A stretch of 64,000 nucleotides of DNA from Isochrysis galbana (GCA_018136815.1 CM030945.1:1090605-1154604), one strand, 5' to 3'; shown: positions 1-12,960, counted from the stretch's first letter. Notes: a model not told the origin generated them from the letters alone. Numbers and translations are program-made.

Positions 1-533
1 ACCGCGGGACCCCCGCGGGGCCCCGACTTCACTCCGCGCGCGCCGCGGTCGGCCAAGAGGTCGGCGACGGAGGGGGCCTCGCTGACGTGTTCCCACGCGC
101 TGTATTCAAGCGGGTGGACATGGGAGTCGAACCTCGGGTAGCCCGAGGTCTCGAGGGAGGTGAGCTCGGCTCGCTCGCGGAGTGAGTCTACGAGCAGCGG
201 CTCGTCTGACGGAGCGGCGGATGGCGCCGCCGTGTTGGAAGGGTCTTGCGGAGGCTCAGAGCCGCCGGTTCCGACGAAGTGGACCCCTTGTGGGTCAAAA
301 GAAGTTCCCGCTGTTCCCATGGGCAGAGAGGGAGCGGGACTATGAGAGGGCGCGGTCGTAGGCGCCAAGGCAGAATTTGTGCTTGTCGAACATGCGATGA
401 CTACAGGCTCGTAGGCAGAGGGCCGTTCGATCGAGCCGGCAGCTGACGCGGCCGTGAAAGAGTCGTTGTTTGTTGCTGGCGGGAAGATGTCTGAGAGGTC
501 ATAGTAGGAGTAGGGTCTGACAGTGTCTGCCAT
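1..533 (-). CDS. Partial ORF at the window edge, unknown Pro/Ser/Thr-rich protein
   Basis: Read on the minus strand, an ATG at 533 opens a frame that stays open for 177 codons to position 1, so the gene continues outside the window. The protein starts MADTVRPYSYYDLSDIFPP, then has a Ser/Ala/Pro-rich stretch and a more ordered part with the text SLRERAELTSLETSGYPRF. I recognise no domain. About 550 bp upstream (1020-1128) is a copy of the 5' end seen on the two-ORF retroelement at 53.2 kb, in the same orientation. This could therefore be an ORF1-like retroelement protein rather than a host gene. The open frame and protein-like composition are seen; the family is unknown. Confidence 0.45.
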   Translation of the reverse strand, partial: MADTVRPYSYYDLSDIFPPATNNDSFTAASAAGSIERPSAYEPVVIACSTSTNSALAPTTAPSHSPAPSLPMGTAGTSFDPQGVHFVGTGGSEPPQDPSNTAAPSAAPSDEPLLVDSLRERAELTSLETSGYPRFDSHVHPLEYSAWEHVSEAPSVADLLADRGARGVKSGPRGGPA

Positions 534-1019
534 CGAGCGCTATGAGCGAAGAGGAAGACTGAGGTTCAGAGGATTGCAACGCGTGGCGTCGGAGAGTAGA
601 GACGAGGCTAGCTAGCGAGCTAGTGGAAGAGAGAGAGAATGAGACTGAGAGCTTCTTAGGTCCAAGGTAGACACGAGGGACTACAACGCGGGGACTCAAA
701 AAGTTGCCGGTCCACAGAGACACACAAACTAAACCAAACGGGGCGAAAACTAACCGCACTTGGACGGACGGCCAAGCGTCGGCACCAAGGCAACTTAGCA
801 GCGCACAGGCATGCGACAGAGGAGTCGGCACAACGAGGGCAGACCTCGCTGCTCGCTGGGGAGCTGCGACCGAGGTATAACAGAAGACAGACGACAATCG
901 TGGAACGTTTGATGACATCAAGAGAAAGTAGGAGAAGAGGCGATATACCCATCAACGAGACCTTGAGACTTAAAATAACTCACAGACTAGAAGTAAAAGT
1001 CTGTCCTCGTATGGAATAC

Positions 1020-1128
1020 GACAATGGCGAATGCGAGCGGGGGTGGGGGTGGCGGCAGGAGAGGAGGGGAGCGCGGCGCGCGCTCCATGACCCTATTCCT
1101 ATTTCCGATTGTTTTAACAATAGTCAAT
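1020..1128 (-). repeat. 5'-end fragment of the two-ORF retroelement family
   Basis: Read on the minus strand, an A/T-rich leader containing ACTATTGTTA is followed by ATGGAGCGCGCGCCG. The intact element has the same start (MERAP) just inside its 5' end at 53278-53237. Here the frame closes after about 33 codons. A third, more diverged copy is at 63545-63640, same orientation. Confidence 0.55.
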
Positions 1129-1130
1129 AG

Positions 1131-2154
1131 TTGAGGGGAGGTGGTGGACAGATGGGGAGATAAGGGCGATAGCGATAGAGGTAGGGAAACCTAGGCCTAG
1201 TAGGTTTTAGTCCAGAATCTTCAGATGTTTTGTTTTGGTAGGATCTACATAGGCTTTCGCATCGGACTTCCTCAGCATGTTCTCTACTCTACTGCCGCCG
1301 CACACACTTTACTAGAGTACTCTGCTGCCAAGACGAGATGATTGACGAGATCCCCGAGTCGGCAGGGCCGACGACCGGGAGCGAGCGGCGGAGGGAGCGA
1401 GGAGAGGCGAGGAGGCGGGTGTTTTTTTATTGTGGGAGTTCCTCGACGGCGGCAGCGTCGGCGGAGATTGAAGTTCAAGTTTTTAATAAGGGGAAGATAG
1501 GGCTATCCCTCGCCTCCTCGCTCCTCCCCTCTGCCATTCATTCCTCTACCAGTGCCCCTTTCTTCTGTCTTCTGGAGCACCCCTGTTCGCTCCTCTCGAG
1601 CTCTCCTTCATGATTCTCTCCTTCGCGTCCAAGCGTCACTTTTCTCTCTCGCAGAGCCTTCTTCTTTTGCCTTCCCCCCCCTCCGCTGGCCCAGTCGCCT
1701 GCCTCCGCTCTCCTCCTCCCCTCTCCCCCTCTCTGCTGCCGCCCCCCGCATCCCGCAGTGGCGAGAGAGCATCGGGATCTCTGCGATCTCGCATCGCGCG
1801 GGGGGGGGGAAAGGGGGGGGGGGGAAGGGGCGGGCGGGCGGGAGGGCGGGGGGCAGAGTACTCTAAGGGGAGAGAAAATCGGGGGCAAGGGACGCGAGGA
1901 ATCGCATCTGGCGCCCAGCGCTCTCTCCTCTGCCTCTGCGGGCTCTCTCTTACGTCTCCACTCCCCTTCTTCCTCGCCTCTCTTCACCTCCCCTCACTCA
2001 CTCACCGTCTCGTATGATAACGACTAACTCTCTCCCTATCTTCTCTACTGTGTTCCTCCTCTCTCCGAGAATATCTCTCTTCCCTCTCTCTCTCTCTCTG
2101 CACACAGCCTGAACCCCTGAGCCAGCAGGGGGAGGAGCGCCAGGCCGCCACAGC

Positions 2155-2190
<36 letters not shown>

Positions 2191-2417
2191 CCCCCCCCCC
2201 CCCCCCCCCCCCCTCGCCCTCGCCCTCTCCCTCTCCCTCGCCCTCTCCCTCTCTTTCTCCCTCTCCCTCTCCCTCTCTCCCGCTCCCTCCCGCCGGCGCG
2301 CTCTACCGCCCGCGCGTGCACACCACCTCCCTCGTCGCGCACCCTCCCTCCCTCCCTCCCTCCCTCCTCCCTCTCTACCTCTCTCCCTCTCCCTCCCCCA
2401 CTGCTTCTCTCGGCGTG
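1131..2417. other. 5' flank of the glucan synthase gene, pyrimidine-rich
   Basis: No gene seen. From about 1500 the plus strand is dominated by C/T tracts. At 2160-2400 there is a CT microsatellite, then a long C run, then CCCTCT repeats, ending about 20 bp before the start codon at 2418. G-rich runs lie at 1800-1850. Splice-like or TATA-like signals are not clear enough to call. Confidence 0.5.
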
Positions 2418-5400
2418 ATGAAGCGGATGGGCGACTCTGGACGCTCCTCCTCGGTGTCGCTCGCTGCGAGGGACATGTCATACACCAACCTGGCCGCGAT
2501 GGCCGAGCAGTTCGGCACGTACCAGCGCATGCTGCCGGCAGGAGGCCCCAAGGCTGAGGACTCGACCGCATCGTACGCTCAGGCGATGGAGCTCATCAAC
2601 ACTGGGCTCCGCCTCGACGCGAACACGCCAGTTGAGGCCATCTCGTACTATCAGCGCGGAGGCGATATACTTTCGCGCGTGCTCGAGTCGGTGCGCCCAT
2701 CTGCGCCACTACACGACTTCCTCTTGTGGTCTGAGCACGGGAGGCTCTGAACCGGTGGCGTTCGAATGCTGCGGAAAGAGAGAGAGAGAGAGAGAGGCCG
2801 TCTTGTCTCACCCTGCTGGCTGTGTCTGCATTGAGCTCGATCCGCACGGCCCTGTGCACCGACGCAGGCCCCGCCTGACGAGGAGTCGGACAAGATGCAG
2901 CGAACTCTTGACATGATCGAGGAGAGGGTTCGCTTCATCTCGCGCACCATCATGGGCGGCAGCATCACTGACTCGCAGGTTGGTGCTCCTCTGCTGGCCC
3001 TCCTGGCTCGCGGGCGCTCTCTAGGATAAGCCCAGCGGCACTAACGTCATGTACGCTTAGCACAAGTGTCTGCGAACCGAACGTACGAACGATATTGGCT
3101 GATGGGCGCTGTGTGTCATCATAAAAGGCGTTCGAACAATTTCGGTTGCATTGTGGCTGGCGTAACGTGGGTCGCATGTGCTGCGTGCGATGCATCGTCA
3201 CGCAACACTATAGCACCCTGCAGGCTTTCTCGGCTGTGTGCGCTCTAGATCCCCGACTTCGATCCCCTGCGCTGTCTCGCCGCAGATGGCCTCTGCGCTG
3301 CCCCCCACGCCTCGCGAGCCTGATCTTGAGGAAGATGAGTACTTGGGCCTAATGCCATCAGATGAGCGAGCCTTCAACCTGTTTGATGTGAGGACCTCCC
3401 GCTCCGCCAGAAATTCGTATCCATCCTCATTGCTCTGTTGCTGCTGCCGTCATAAGCCGTAGGGTGGGATGAGGCTCTATGCCCTCGTGCAACGCCCGGG
3501 TCGGAAACGAATTGGTTCCGGGCGCTGACTTGTTAGCAGGCGTTTATGTCTCCCGTTTCCCCCCGGTTACGCCACACCAGGTCGCTGACAAGGACCATCT
3601 CCCTCGCGAGTTGCGTATGGCTCTCGCAAGCTTTGGCACCATTTTCCAAGAGCTCACTCGTGCTTTCGGATTCCAGCACGAGTCCGTCCTCAATCAGCAG
3701 GTCTGCGCTCTTTTGCGCAGCACAGTGCCAACCTGGCTTCACCCTATCTACTTGGTTTGACAGCGGTACCTCTCGGCACAATCATCCGCTCTCGGCCATC
3801 CTGCCACGATGTCGCAATTCCGCGCGCTGCAATGCTTGATTCATTTATTGACTGAAGGCACCCTGCGCTTTGTCTTGATCATTTCGGCAGGAGCACTTAA
3901 TGCTTCTTCTGGCCAACTCGGCTCGCGATGCTGATGGCATGCGCGTCCTGCATCGGAAGATGACCGCCAACTACCGAAAGTGGGCTGCCCACATGAAGGT
4001 GCCGCCGCAGTGCGCTGGGGATTCCGACATCGCTCAAAATAAGGTGAGATGTCCGGCAGGCACGGCATCTGGAGTTCGACATAAGGCGCCGGTGCAGCCC
4101 TCCCCCCCCCCCCCCCCCACCCGTGCAACACTTGACTTGCTGCAAATCTCCGCGTTGTCTCCCTTTAGGCGACCGATTTGGCGTTGTGGATGCTCATCTG
4201 GGGTGAGGCGGCAAATCTCCGGCACATGCCAGAGTGTCTTTGCTTCTTGTTCCATTCGATGCGCATGGAGCTGTGGGAGAAGCCTCTGCACGCGCCGCGC
4301 CGTCGCCCGCAGGTGCGCAACGCAACTCGCGCTCGCTGGTGGGAGCTGCAGAACGACTGTGGGGCTAAGGTGCATTTACACCCCGCACACTCCGGAACTC
4401 CACAGGGGTGGTTCCTATCTCGCGTCGTTGCACCCCTATACCGAAAGCTGCGCGCCGAGTTCAAGCGAACCGCGCCCAATGGCAAGCCGCTCGGCCACAC
4501 GCGAAAGGCTAACTACGATGATTTCAACGAGTTCTTTTGGCGACCCGAGGCGCTTGGATATTCATATCATGCCTCTGAGGACGCCGCGCCCGGGGACATT
4601 GGCGTTCGCGGCGCCGCTACGGGAGCAGCCATGCTGTCGTCTTCAGGGGTCGCCGCCGTCTCAGAAGTCTTTGGCGCCTCTGGCCTTGAGCTCGGTGTGA
4701 CCTCGCAGCCGGACATCAGGTGAACTTCGAAACTCTTTCATCTACTCCTTTCCTCAACTCAAATCCCGACGCTGTGCATCCTCAAAGCCTCCCTTGCGAT
4801 ACTAGACAACCTTCCCCCCACCCCCCTCCCGCAGTTCTTTTCCGGTGCTCAAGCGGTACATGGAGCGCCGTTCGTGGCTCACACCGATCCGCGCTTTCTG
4901 GCGCATTCACTCTTTCCTTATCGTCGCTCTTCACATCTGCATCGTGCTAGCGTTTGCGAAGAACAAGCAAGGCGTCGTTTTGGACGGAGCGCTTCTGCAG
5001 GTGCCTTGCTGTGAGCTCATAGTGAATGTGCCACATTATGGTGGCGTGTCATTCAGTCTCCACCACGCTTCCTTATTAAGCCTCCTGCATGCCTCTCTTC
5101 CTGCAGCTCCTCCTCGGGGCCTTGATCACATCGGCCATCTGCAATGCAATATTCGAACTCCTTGGGGGCTACACTCAATTCGGAATGCTCCACAACCATC
5201 TCGGCCAGGTAGCTTTTAGCCTGCATCAACGCTCGCTTGGCTATCCTGTAGTCCCTTCGCGCCACAAACATGCTGTGCACGCTCTGAGACGCGCTCATTC
5301 GTCTTGCACAGTTTGGCTCCCTCTCTCTTCGCTTCGTGGTGAAAGTCGCCCTAGCTGCGGCTCTCATCATCGAATACGGCAAGCTCCTCGATGACGCGCC

Positions 5401-8400
5401 TCTGGCCTTGCAGCACGTCCCGCCGTCGGTGTGGACACGCACTGTCTTGCTGCGCCACAGTCGCTTTTGCGCGGCCGCCGCTGCGTATGCGATCCCCTCC
5501 GCGCTCTCTCTCTTAGCCAACATCGTGCCTTGTCTCTCGACGTGGGCACGGAGCTGGACTGGGCCGGCGAAGTGGGTACTGGATGTACTCGAGCCACTCA
5601 ATCGGCTTTATGTCGGGAAGGACATCCACGTGGCGGGCGTGGCGCCTAAGCTGGCCTACTCTTTCTTCTGGCTCTCGCTTATCATATTCAAGCTTGGCTT
5701 CTCATACTTCTTCCAGATCCAACCCCTGGTGAGCCATCATAGAGCCGTCGGAGTTGCTAGGGTGTGACAAGACATACGATGTCTCGTGCCGCATGCGACA
5801 TGCCGTGATGGAGGCAGTGAATCCCACTCTTCTCACTGATGTAGGTTGAGCCGACGACGGACACCTGGTCGCTCGATCTCTCGGATTGGTGGCCGAGCGT
5901 GCGACTGGGCAAGATTCCAAACATGCTCGTCATCTTCGTTAACTGGGCGCCCGTGGTACTCATGTACATGCTCGATCTGCAGATCTGGTTCATGCTTTGG
6001 CAGGTGAAAATCGCAGGACGCCCGCCAGTACGCTCGAAGCTCCCATTGCAAGCTCTGTATTACTCTCCGTTCTGAACGTGAACTCTCCACGTGCCCAGGC
6101 CTTCTATGGAACCATGCTCGGCTGGACTCTGCACATTGGCGAAGTTCCAGATTTCGACACTCTCCGCGAGCGTTTCTTGGATGCCTCAGAGGCATTCAAC
6201 GCAAAGCTTCTGTCCAAGGACACTCCGCTCATCGTGGTGTCTGAACCGCCCTACGCACCACCCAATGCGGCTGCAACGTCCCCTTCTAGCGCCCCGACGG
6301 GATCCTTTGGCGTTTCTAAGAGCGGCAAGAAGGCTGGGCCCCTCGACGATCTCAAGGTTTCGCTCCTAGAGGCAGCCTCCTCACCCAGCTCGGCCGAAAG
6401 CCCTGGCGGAGCTCTGCGTAACGAGAGCCTGCGCTACTTTTCAGAGACATGGAACGCCATAGTTGGCGATCTCCGCGTCGCTGATCTCATATCAAACCGC
6501 GAGCTCGCGTTGATGTCGTTCAGCACGTGGGCAAACGGCGGCGGCATCGCTGCGGGCAACAAAGGCTCGGCGGCGTCGCAATCAGTTGGTGGGCACTTCT
6601 CGAGATGCGCTTACCTGCCGCCGTTCGTGACGGCTGGCAAGCTAAACGAAGTGTGTGTTGGGGGGGGGGGGGGGGGGGCTCGGTCATCGGCGCCTTCAGC
6701 CATAAAATTAAGCCCCTGCTGGACCCTGCTGTCTGCTTGTTTTCTCACCCGTCAATGCCCTCCCATGCTGGCCAGGCTTTCCACGCCGCTCGCCAGACCG
6801 CGGATGCGCTCAAGTACCAGACGCCCCGCAAGCGTATCTCGATGGAGGCAGCTTTGCACACTGTGATTGGCGCTTCAACTCCCGAGCGCGAAGCGCTCGT
6901 GGAGTTCTACGAGCTGTCTCGATGGCTGGTTTGCAGTCTGCTTGGCCCTCGGTGCGCGGTGCCGGTCTTGCCTCTCCCACCCCGCCCCTTAGTACGTCCG
7001 CCCCAGCATGCCACAAGACCTTGTGAATGTGGAGTGCACGTCTCAATTCTCTGAACCTCCACGCCCACGCCCACCCTTGCCTCCTCATTGCCGATCAGCC
7101 ACGAGTCTGCGCTTTCAAAGATCGACGCTGCATTCAAATCGCGCCTCGCGTCCACCTCGCTACTCGACGTTCTCTCCCCCTCCAAGCTCATGCATCTCGC
7201 CTCCGAGCTCGTCGCACTAGCAAAGACCCTTCTTGCTATTCCCCTTGACGACGCTGCAGCGACACCACCTGCTGCTGCTCGGCCGCCCGCCTCTGCATCG
7301 GCACGCCCTCAGGACGCCAGCCAGCTCAACTCGTCGCCTCCGGGTGGCCGCGCATCCTCTCCTGTGGGTGGTCGAACGACCGCAGCTTCTCTCGCGACGC
7401 GGACCCCATCAAATCCGCCAAATGCAAAGGTCCTTCCCGCGGACTCGAGCGGCACGGCCTCGCGCGTCACCGATCGACTCCGTGCAGTGCTAGACGCTCT
7501 TAAGGCAGCACTTGGAGGACCTGAAGCCGGACCTCTCGTTGGCGAAGTTGAATCCCTCAAGTTCACCTCAAATGGCTTCTTTTGGGACGAGGTCTATGCA
7601 CGTGACCGCCTCTCTGCTACGCTCTGTGGCTCTTCCGACGCTTCCGCCGGCGCATCGCGTATCCCTTCCCGTCAAGGTGGGCCGACCGCCGCCGACTCGG
7701 CTGCGAGATTGCGAGGCCTCGTTATGCTATGTTCGACCGCAAAGCTGGATGCCGAGCCGAGGCACCCGGAGGTAAGAATATGAGAGCAGGGAGGCCCCGG
7801 CGTGTTTGGCAAATATGCCACGCAATCAAGCCATGCCCCCCTCGTTGCTGTGCGCATCGTCATGCTGTCATCTGTCATGTGACTGTGTATTTTGGACTGA
7901 TACTCAACCTACCGAGTCCTCTCCTCAGGTACTGCGCCGCCTCCGGTGGTTTATTGGCTCACTTTTCATGGACATGCCCACTGCCCCGCCTGTTGCTCAC
8001 GCGCTCTCGTTCTCAACGCTAACGCCTTTCGCAACGGAAGACCTCCTCTACTCGGCGAGGGAGCTGGCTGCTAAGAACGAGGACGGGGTCTCAGTCCTCT
8101 ACTTCCTCAAGACCGTACATCCAGATGAGTGGCGCAATTTCCTGGAGCGACTCGGAGTCCGTGATGAGTCAAAGTTGTTCCTCGATCGCACGCTAGCTCT
8201 CGAGCTTCGGCTATGGGCATCCTTCCGTGGCCAAACGCTGGCTAGGACTGTCGAGGGAATGATGTGTCACGAAAGGGCGCTCCGGCTGCAAGCGCGTTGG
8301 GAGGGCTATCATGGCGAGGCCTTGGAGCAGCTCGTTCGCCAAAAGTATGCCTACGTCGTCTCGTGCCAAATGTATGGCACTCACAAGCGCAATCGCGACC

Positions 8401-11400
8401 CGAAAGCTGCGGACACCGAATTTTTGTTGCAAAGGTTTCCGAATCTCCGAGTCGCCTACGTCGATAAGACATCGACGTTGTCCAAAGTGCGCTCTGCAGG
8501 CCTAGTACCGCTTTGAATTGTCGATTGGAAAGCTGCGCGTCCGAGTCGCTTCACGCATCGTGAGTAGCACGAGTTCTCGTGCGCTTGCCCCGTTTTCCCA
8601 GCTTCTCGTACCTTTTCTTGCCTCTCCAGATTCCATACCCGGATGGCACCTCGGCCTTGCGCGAGACCATTCGCTTCTACTCGGTGCTCATCAAGGGCTC
8701 AAAGGAGGGAGGAGAGGAGGCTGTGCAGCAGGTGAACAAATGATTCACCGCAGCTACTGAGTCGCCCCCACCACGGCGCCAATCACATTCGTTGGGACAT
8801 GCATTTGACATTCGGCGCCTGTTTCTTTGTAGGTCTACCGTGTGCAGCTGCCCGGTGACATGATGCTCGGTGAGGGGAAACCTGAGAACCAAAATCACGC
8901 CGTCATCTTCACGCGTGGCGAGGCATTGCAGGCAATTGATATGAATCAGGTGAGACATTTCCGGGGTCTCATGTTGGCGGGTTCTGCTTTCGGCAGCAAC
9001 CCCGGCTGACGCAAGCCATTGCCTGCTCTGGTAGTGCGGCTATCTCGAGGAGGCCTTGAAGATGCGCAACCTGCTCGGGGAGTTCCGCAAGACCCCCGGT
9101 GCTACCATCGTCGGTTTCCGCGAGCACATCTTTACCGGCCAGCTTTCATCTCTCGCTTCGTACATGGCGCTCCAGGCGAGCCAAACAATCCAGTTGGCTT
9201 ACTGCCCACGTCGCGCACTAGTGCACGAACGCTATGGTGGTGCACGAACACTAGGGTGTTCCCTTGATGTACGTCTCGTCTCTCGGCTCTCGCTCACAAT
9301 CTGCTCGCGATCGTGCTGACTGTAGGAGGGCACGTTCGTGACGCTCACTCAGCGAGTCCTGTCGAATCCTCTTCACATCCGTCAGCACTATGGGCACCCC
9401 GATGTTTTCGACAAGGTAAGGGATCCTTCCATGCTGGCCGCATCCGCTTGATCATACGTGTCGCTGCCACGCTGGCCGGATTGGCCGCTCGCGTTGACTC
9501 TACTCTTCTCCGTTGTTGCAGATATTCGCTCTCACCACCGGTGGCGTCTCCAAGGCTTCCAAGGGAATTCACCTATCCGAAGACGTTTACGCTGGCTTCA
9601 ACCACACGCTTCGTGGCGGTAAGGTACCGTACGCTGAGTATGTGCAGGTGAGGCTCGAGATCACACTTTCTTTATCTATGCCACTGATCTGCATGGCCAC
9701 TGATCTGCATGAACGCATACTTGGTCGCCGACTGGAGCCAGTCTCTCATGCCCACGGCCATCTACGAAATCCCCACACAGGTTGGCAAGGGCCGTGACGT
9801 CGGAATGCAGCAAATCTACAAGTTCGAGGCCAAGCTCGCCTCCGGCAATGCTGAGCAGTGCTTGTCTCGCGACGTCTACCGCATCGCTCACCGCCTAGAT
9901 CTGGCGCGCTCGTTTTCCTTCTACTACTCGGGACCAGGCTTCTACTTCAACAATGCTGCCACCGTGTTCGCGATGTTCTTCTTTCTCTACATTCGCCTGC
10001 TCACACATTTGTTGCAGGTACCCCCACGCCCCTTTACTCAGGGCCGTAATAAAGCGCGATCGCTTGCCTCCTGCCTAACTCGCAGCGCCGACTCAGAAGA
10101 AGCGCACCATCACGCGTTCGCCCCCACTGCTTGACGCAGATCGACTACCAAGTTCCTGTTGCCGACCTCCTCAACGCCCAGTGGGTGGTCCAGCTCGGGC
10201 TTCTTCTCACGATTCCTATTCTCTGCTATCTAGCCGTCGAGCACGGTATCCGCCACGCGCTAGTTCAAGTGAGTCATGACTCGATAGATTCACCGTTGCG
10301 CACTTGTAACACCACGCCATAAGCCGCCCACTCCCAAACCCTGCCCCTTCTCTCCCTAATCGTGGCAGATGTGGCGCGTGAACGTGTCGGGCTCGCTCCT
10401 CTTCTTCATCTTCCATATGGGCACGAAAGCCTTCTATTTCGACTCAACTCTCAAATACGGCGGCGCAAAGTATCGCCCCACCGGCCGAGGATTTGTGATG
10501 CGTCACGAGGAATTCGCTGAACTCTTTCGCTTCTACGCTGGTTCGCACCTCTACAACGGTGCGCCTCCTTTCTGCGTAGCTCTTAGAACTTGGCAAGACG
10601 TGGTGTCAGCTGTGTGAACGGGACCGGCTGCATTTCGCCACATCCACCCTAGGATCATTCCAATCCCTTCCGCGTTACAGGGTTCGAGCTGTTGTGGGGT
10701 CTTATCCTTCTAAACAACCTTGGCGCATGGAGGGATGTCGGGGGCCAAGCCGCATACTGGCGAACTTGCTGGTCGCTTTGGTCGGTGGCCGTGGCTTGGC
10801 TCTTCTCCCCGTTCTGGTTTAACCCCCTCGCATTCGACTACGACAAGAACAAGCTTGACCTGGATTCATGGCTGCGCTGGATGCAGCGCAAGGACGCTGC
10901 CATTACATCGTCTTGGTGAGCTTGCCGTTCCCCCAGGCGATGAACATCCAGTGCTGCCGCGGGTAATCCATGCATCTGATGTGCACGGTGATAGGAAGTT
11001 TGCGAGGCTGCTCTGACCTCTCGAACCCGGGCCTTCACAGGGAGACATGGTGGCATGAGGAGCACGAGTACCTTGCAACAGCCTCGTGGGTCAAGAAGAT
11101 GCACATTTTCCTTCCAGCCATTCGCTATGCACTGACTTTCGTCGGCATTCTGGCGGCGCTCTCACGCCACCCGCTTCATGAGGGTGCGCCCTTCATCAAC
11201 GAGCTCCGCAACTTTGCGCTGGTGACGGGTGGCGCGCTCATCATGTTGTTGCTTCTACTCCAGGTGATATGCCTCCTGATATGGGATTGCCATAGCGCCA
11301 ATAGGCATTGGTGGCCTCATTTACGCGTGTGAAATGCACGACCTGAGGACGGTTGCCGCATGTGCCTCTGCAGCTGCCAACGACGCTCCGTGGTCGTCCT

Positions 11401-11917
11401 GTCATGCTTCGGTCGATATCAACGGCACTACTTATCGGCATCGCTATCGTCGTCCCATACACCGTGTCCACCCTCTCGTCCTTCGAAGTCGTCCACCTGT
11501 TTGCTGCGTTTGCGTACCTAACGGCTGCCGTTGTCAAGATACCTTTCGCCTTTGGCTACACGCCGGCCTTCACTGTGGCAGCGTGCAAGGCCTACGACTA
11601 CTTCACTGGAGGACTGCTTTTGGGACTCTGCCTGCTTCTTTCCCTCTCGCCGGGTCAGGTGAGAGACTTCCGACCTATAGGGCAATTTGCGCACCACCAA
11701 TCCACACACCCTTGCCTTGTTGAGCTTTGGGAAACATGGATGACCCAACGCCACATCAGACATCCCCGCGCACGAGCGAAGTCCAGCTGCTTGACAACGC
11801 GTCGCCAAAAATACCGTGCAGGTGATGAAGCATGCGCAAAATCGCGCCCTTCTTTCCGATGCTTTCAATCGCGGGGTGCAATATGCGGAGCTCTCGCGTC
11901 TTCTCATCAAGGACTGA
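2418..11917 (+). CDS. 1,3-beta-glucan (callose) synthase, GT48, 26 exons
   Basis: Membrane enzyme that makes 1,3-beta-glucan from UDP-glucose. Exons: 2418-2690, 2868-2978, 3286-3387, 3581-3700, 3891-4043, 4169-4719, 4835-5000, 5107-5208, 5312-5728, 5845-6003, 6099-6650, 6776-6951, 7099-7771, 7929-8486, 8630-8731, 8833-8949, 9035-9175, 9326-9415, 9522-9647, 9781-10017, 10140-10268, 10369-10558, 10681-10915, 11041-11263, 11374-11658, 11822-11917. Total 6,084 nt, 2,027 aa, frame open throughout. Residues about 35-125 look like an MIT/Vta1-type helical region, as at the N-terminus of plant callose synthases. FKS1 domain 1 follows ([12 protein letters not shown], about 260), then a first membrane block (about 490-720), then the GT48 domain from about 1186 ([52 protein letters not shown]) and C-terminal membrane helices. 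Start ATG 2418 lies just after a CT-rich tract. One intron (9176-9325) is GC-AG. Confidence 0.95.
9176..9325 (+). other. GC-AG intron in the glucan synthase gene
   Basis: The exon ends CTCCAG and the intron starts GCGAGC. It ends TGTAG before GAGGGCACG. Splicing here restores the family sequence ...[16 protein letters not shown] in phase 0. No GT donor nearby gives an open frame. The other 24 introns in the model are GT-AG. Confidence 0.75.
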
Positions 11918-12704
11918 AGCCGGAAAGCGGGCCGGGAGTTTGGCATTCCCTGGTCGAGTCGTGTCGCTCATTATCGATAGGGCCGCGTAATCAAATTTGG
12001 TCATGGCTCGGCGCTGTGCGGCACGGACGAGCCCAACAGCCATCGAAAGCCGCCACAGATGGAGGAATCGGCAGCCGCTGACATCGTTATCCAGAGGCGC
12101 CGTCGGCCAAGACGCGTGAGCATTTACACCGGCAATGAATAAGCAGCCACCGGGGCTGCCGTACGAAGGGCTCAGCTCTTCCTCACGTAATACGTTATTT
12201 GGGGGCGTTATTTGAAGCATTTCTTGAGGGTCGTCGTGAACGTTCTCCTCCTAGATTCGTGACGCTATGGGAAGTTTGAGGAAGCACGACACGCACGAGT
12301 TTCGGACTTCAATCATGCTTCCCATAGCCGGAAGGCGATATAAGCACAGTGATGCAGGCAGCCATTTTGCTTAACGCTTCCGCGCATCCTCAGGGTGTAC
12401 TCGTAAGATGACTGGCATGACAAGTGGTTTGTGTGAAGGAACGCTGCTATGTTCATGTTATGATCAGACCCTTTCAGATTTTTATTGGAGGCTTGGGGAC
12501 GAGTGTCGATGTCAGTCGCCCCTAACTGGCTGGGCTGTGAGGCTCAGGTGCATCGGGTCGGTTTGTTTAGGACGAGATACTCACGTGAGCGCGGCCCGGT
12601 CGGTAGGATGAAACCTGTACATGTCCGGTGCAAGCGCGATTCACCATGGTTTTATGTCGACTGATTGGGGTAAATGAAAGAGTCATCGGGGTAAATGAAA
12701 AGAC
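11918..12704. other. Intergenic, 3' flank of the glucan synthase gene
   Basis: No coding region or RNA gene recognised. Short frames here have no family resemblance. The stretch ends where a repeat fragment begins at about 12705. Confidence 0.5.
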
Positions 12705-12960
12705 ACAACATAAAAACTTTTGAATATTCTCATCACGCGCGCGGCCCTGAGGTGGTTATCTCGCAGCCACGCCCGATCCTTTATTTATTCTCCCCATCTT
12801 CCTGCCTTGCCGCCCTAGAAAGCACCACCCAACAGGAAAACACCGGCCACTTAGCGGCACGGGAGGAGGAAGAAGACCAACCGCTAGGGACTGGAACACC
12901 CGGCCCAATTCCAATCCCCCTACCCCCACAACCCGAGCCCCTAAGTAGCGGTAGCGGACG
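12705..12960 (-). repeat. Diverged 3'-end fragment of the retroelement clan
   Basis: The left edge (A-rich, then ACTTTTGAATATTCTCATC and a CGCGCG stretch, then GCAGCCACGCCCG) matches the 3' end seen at 47823 and, more loosely, those at 49757 and of the 756-bp retroposons. Only the end region is present. I did not find target duplications. Confidence 0.5.

Noticed and set aside
499..955. Minus-strand frames of 99-140 codons
   Set aside because: Overlap the leader between the 5'-end repeat and the ORF starting at 533. Low-complexity Ser/Leu composition, no family.
1538..2571. Several frames of 100-190 codons over CT/GA tracts
   Set aside because: They translate microsatellites into Arg-Glu or Ser-Pro repeats and overlap the glucan synthase promoter and first exon.
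3841..4500. Long minus-strand frames
   Set aside because: Antisense shadows of glucan synthase exons 5-6.
8487..8629. Premature stop (frame-shifted pseudogene) in the glucan synthase
   Set aside because: The apparent stop lies in an intron with donor AAAGTGCGC and acceptor CTCCAG; splicing restores the family sequence in phase.
11756..12220. Minus-strand frame of 154 codons downstream of the glucan synthase
   Set aside because: Overlaps the last exon of a confident gene and shows no domain.
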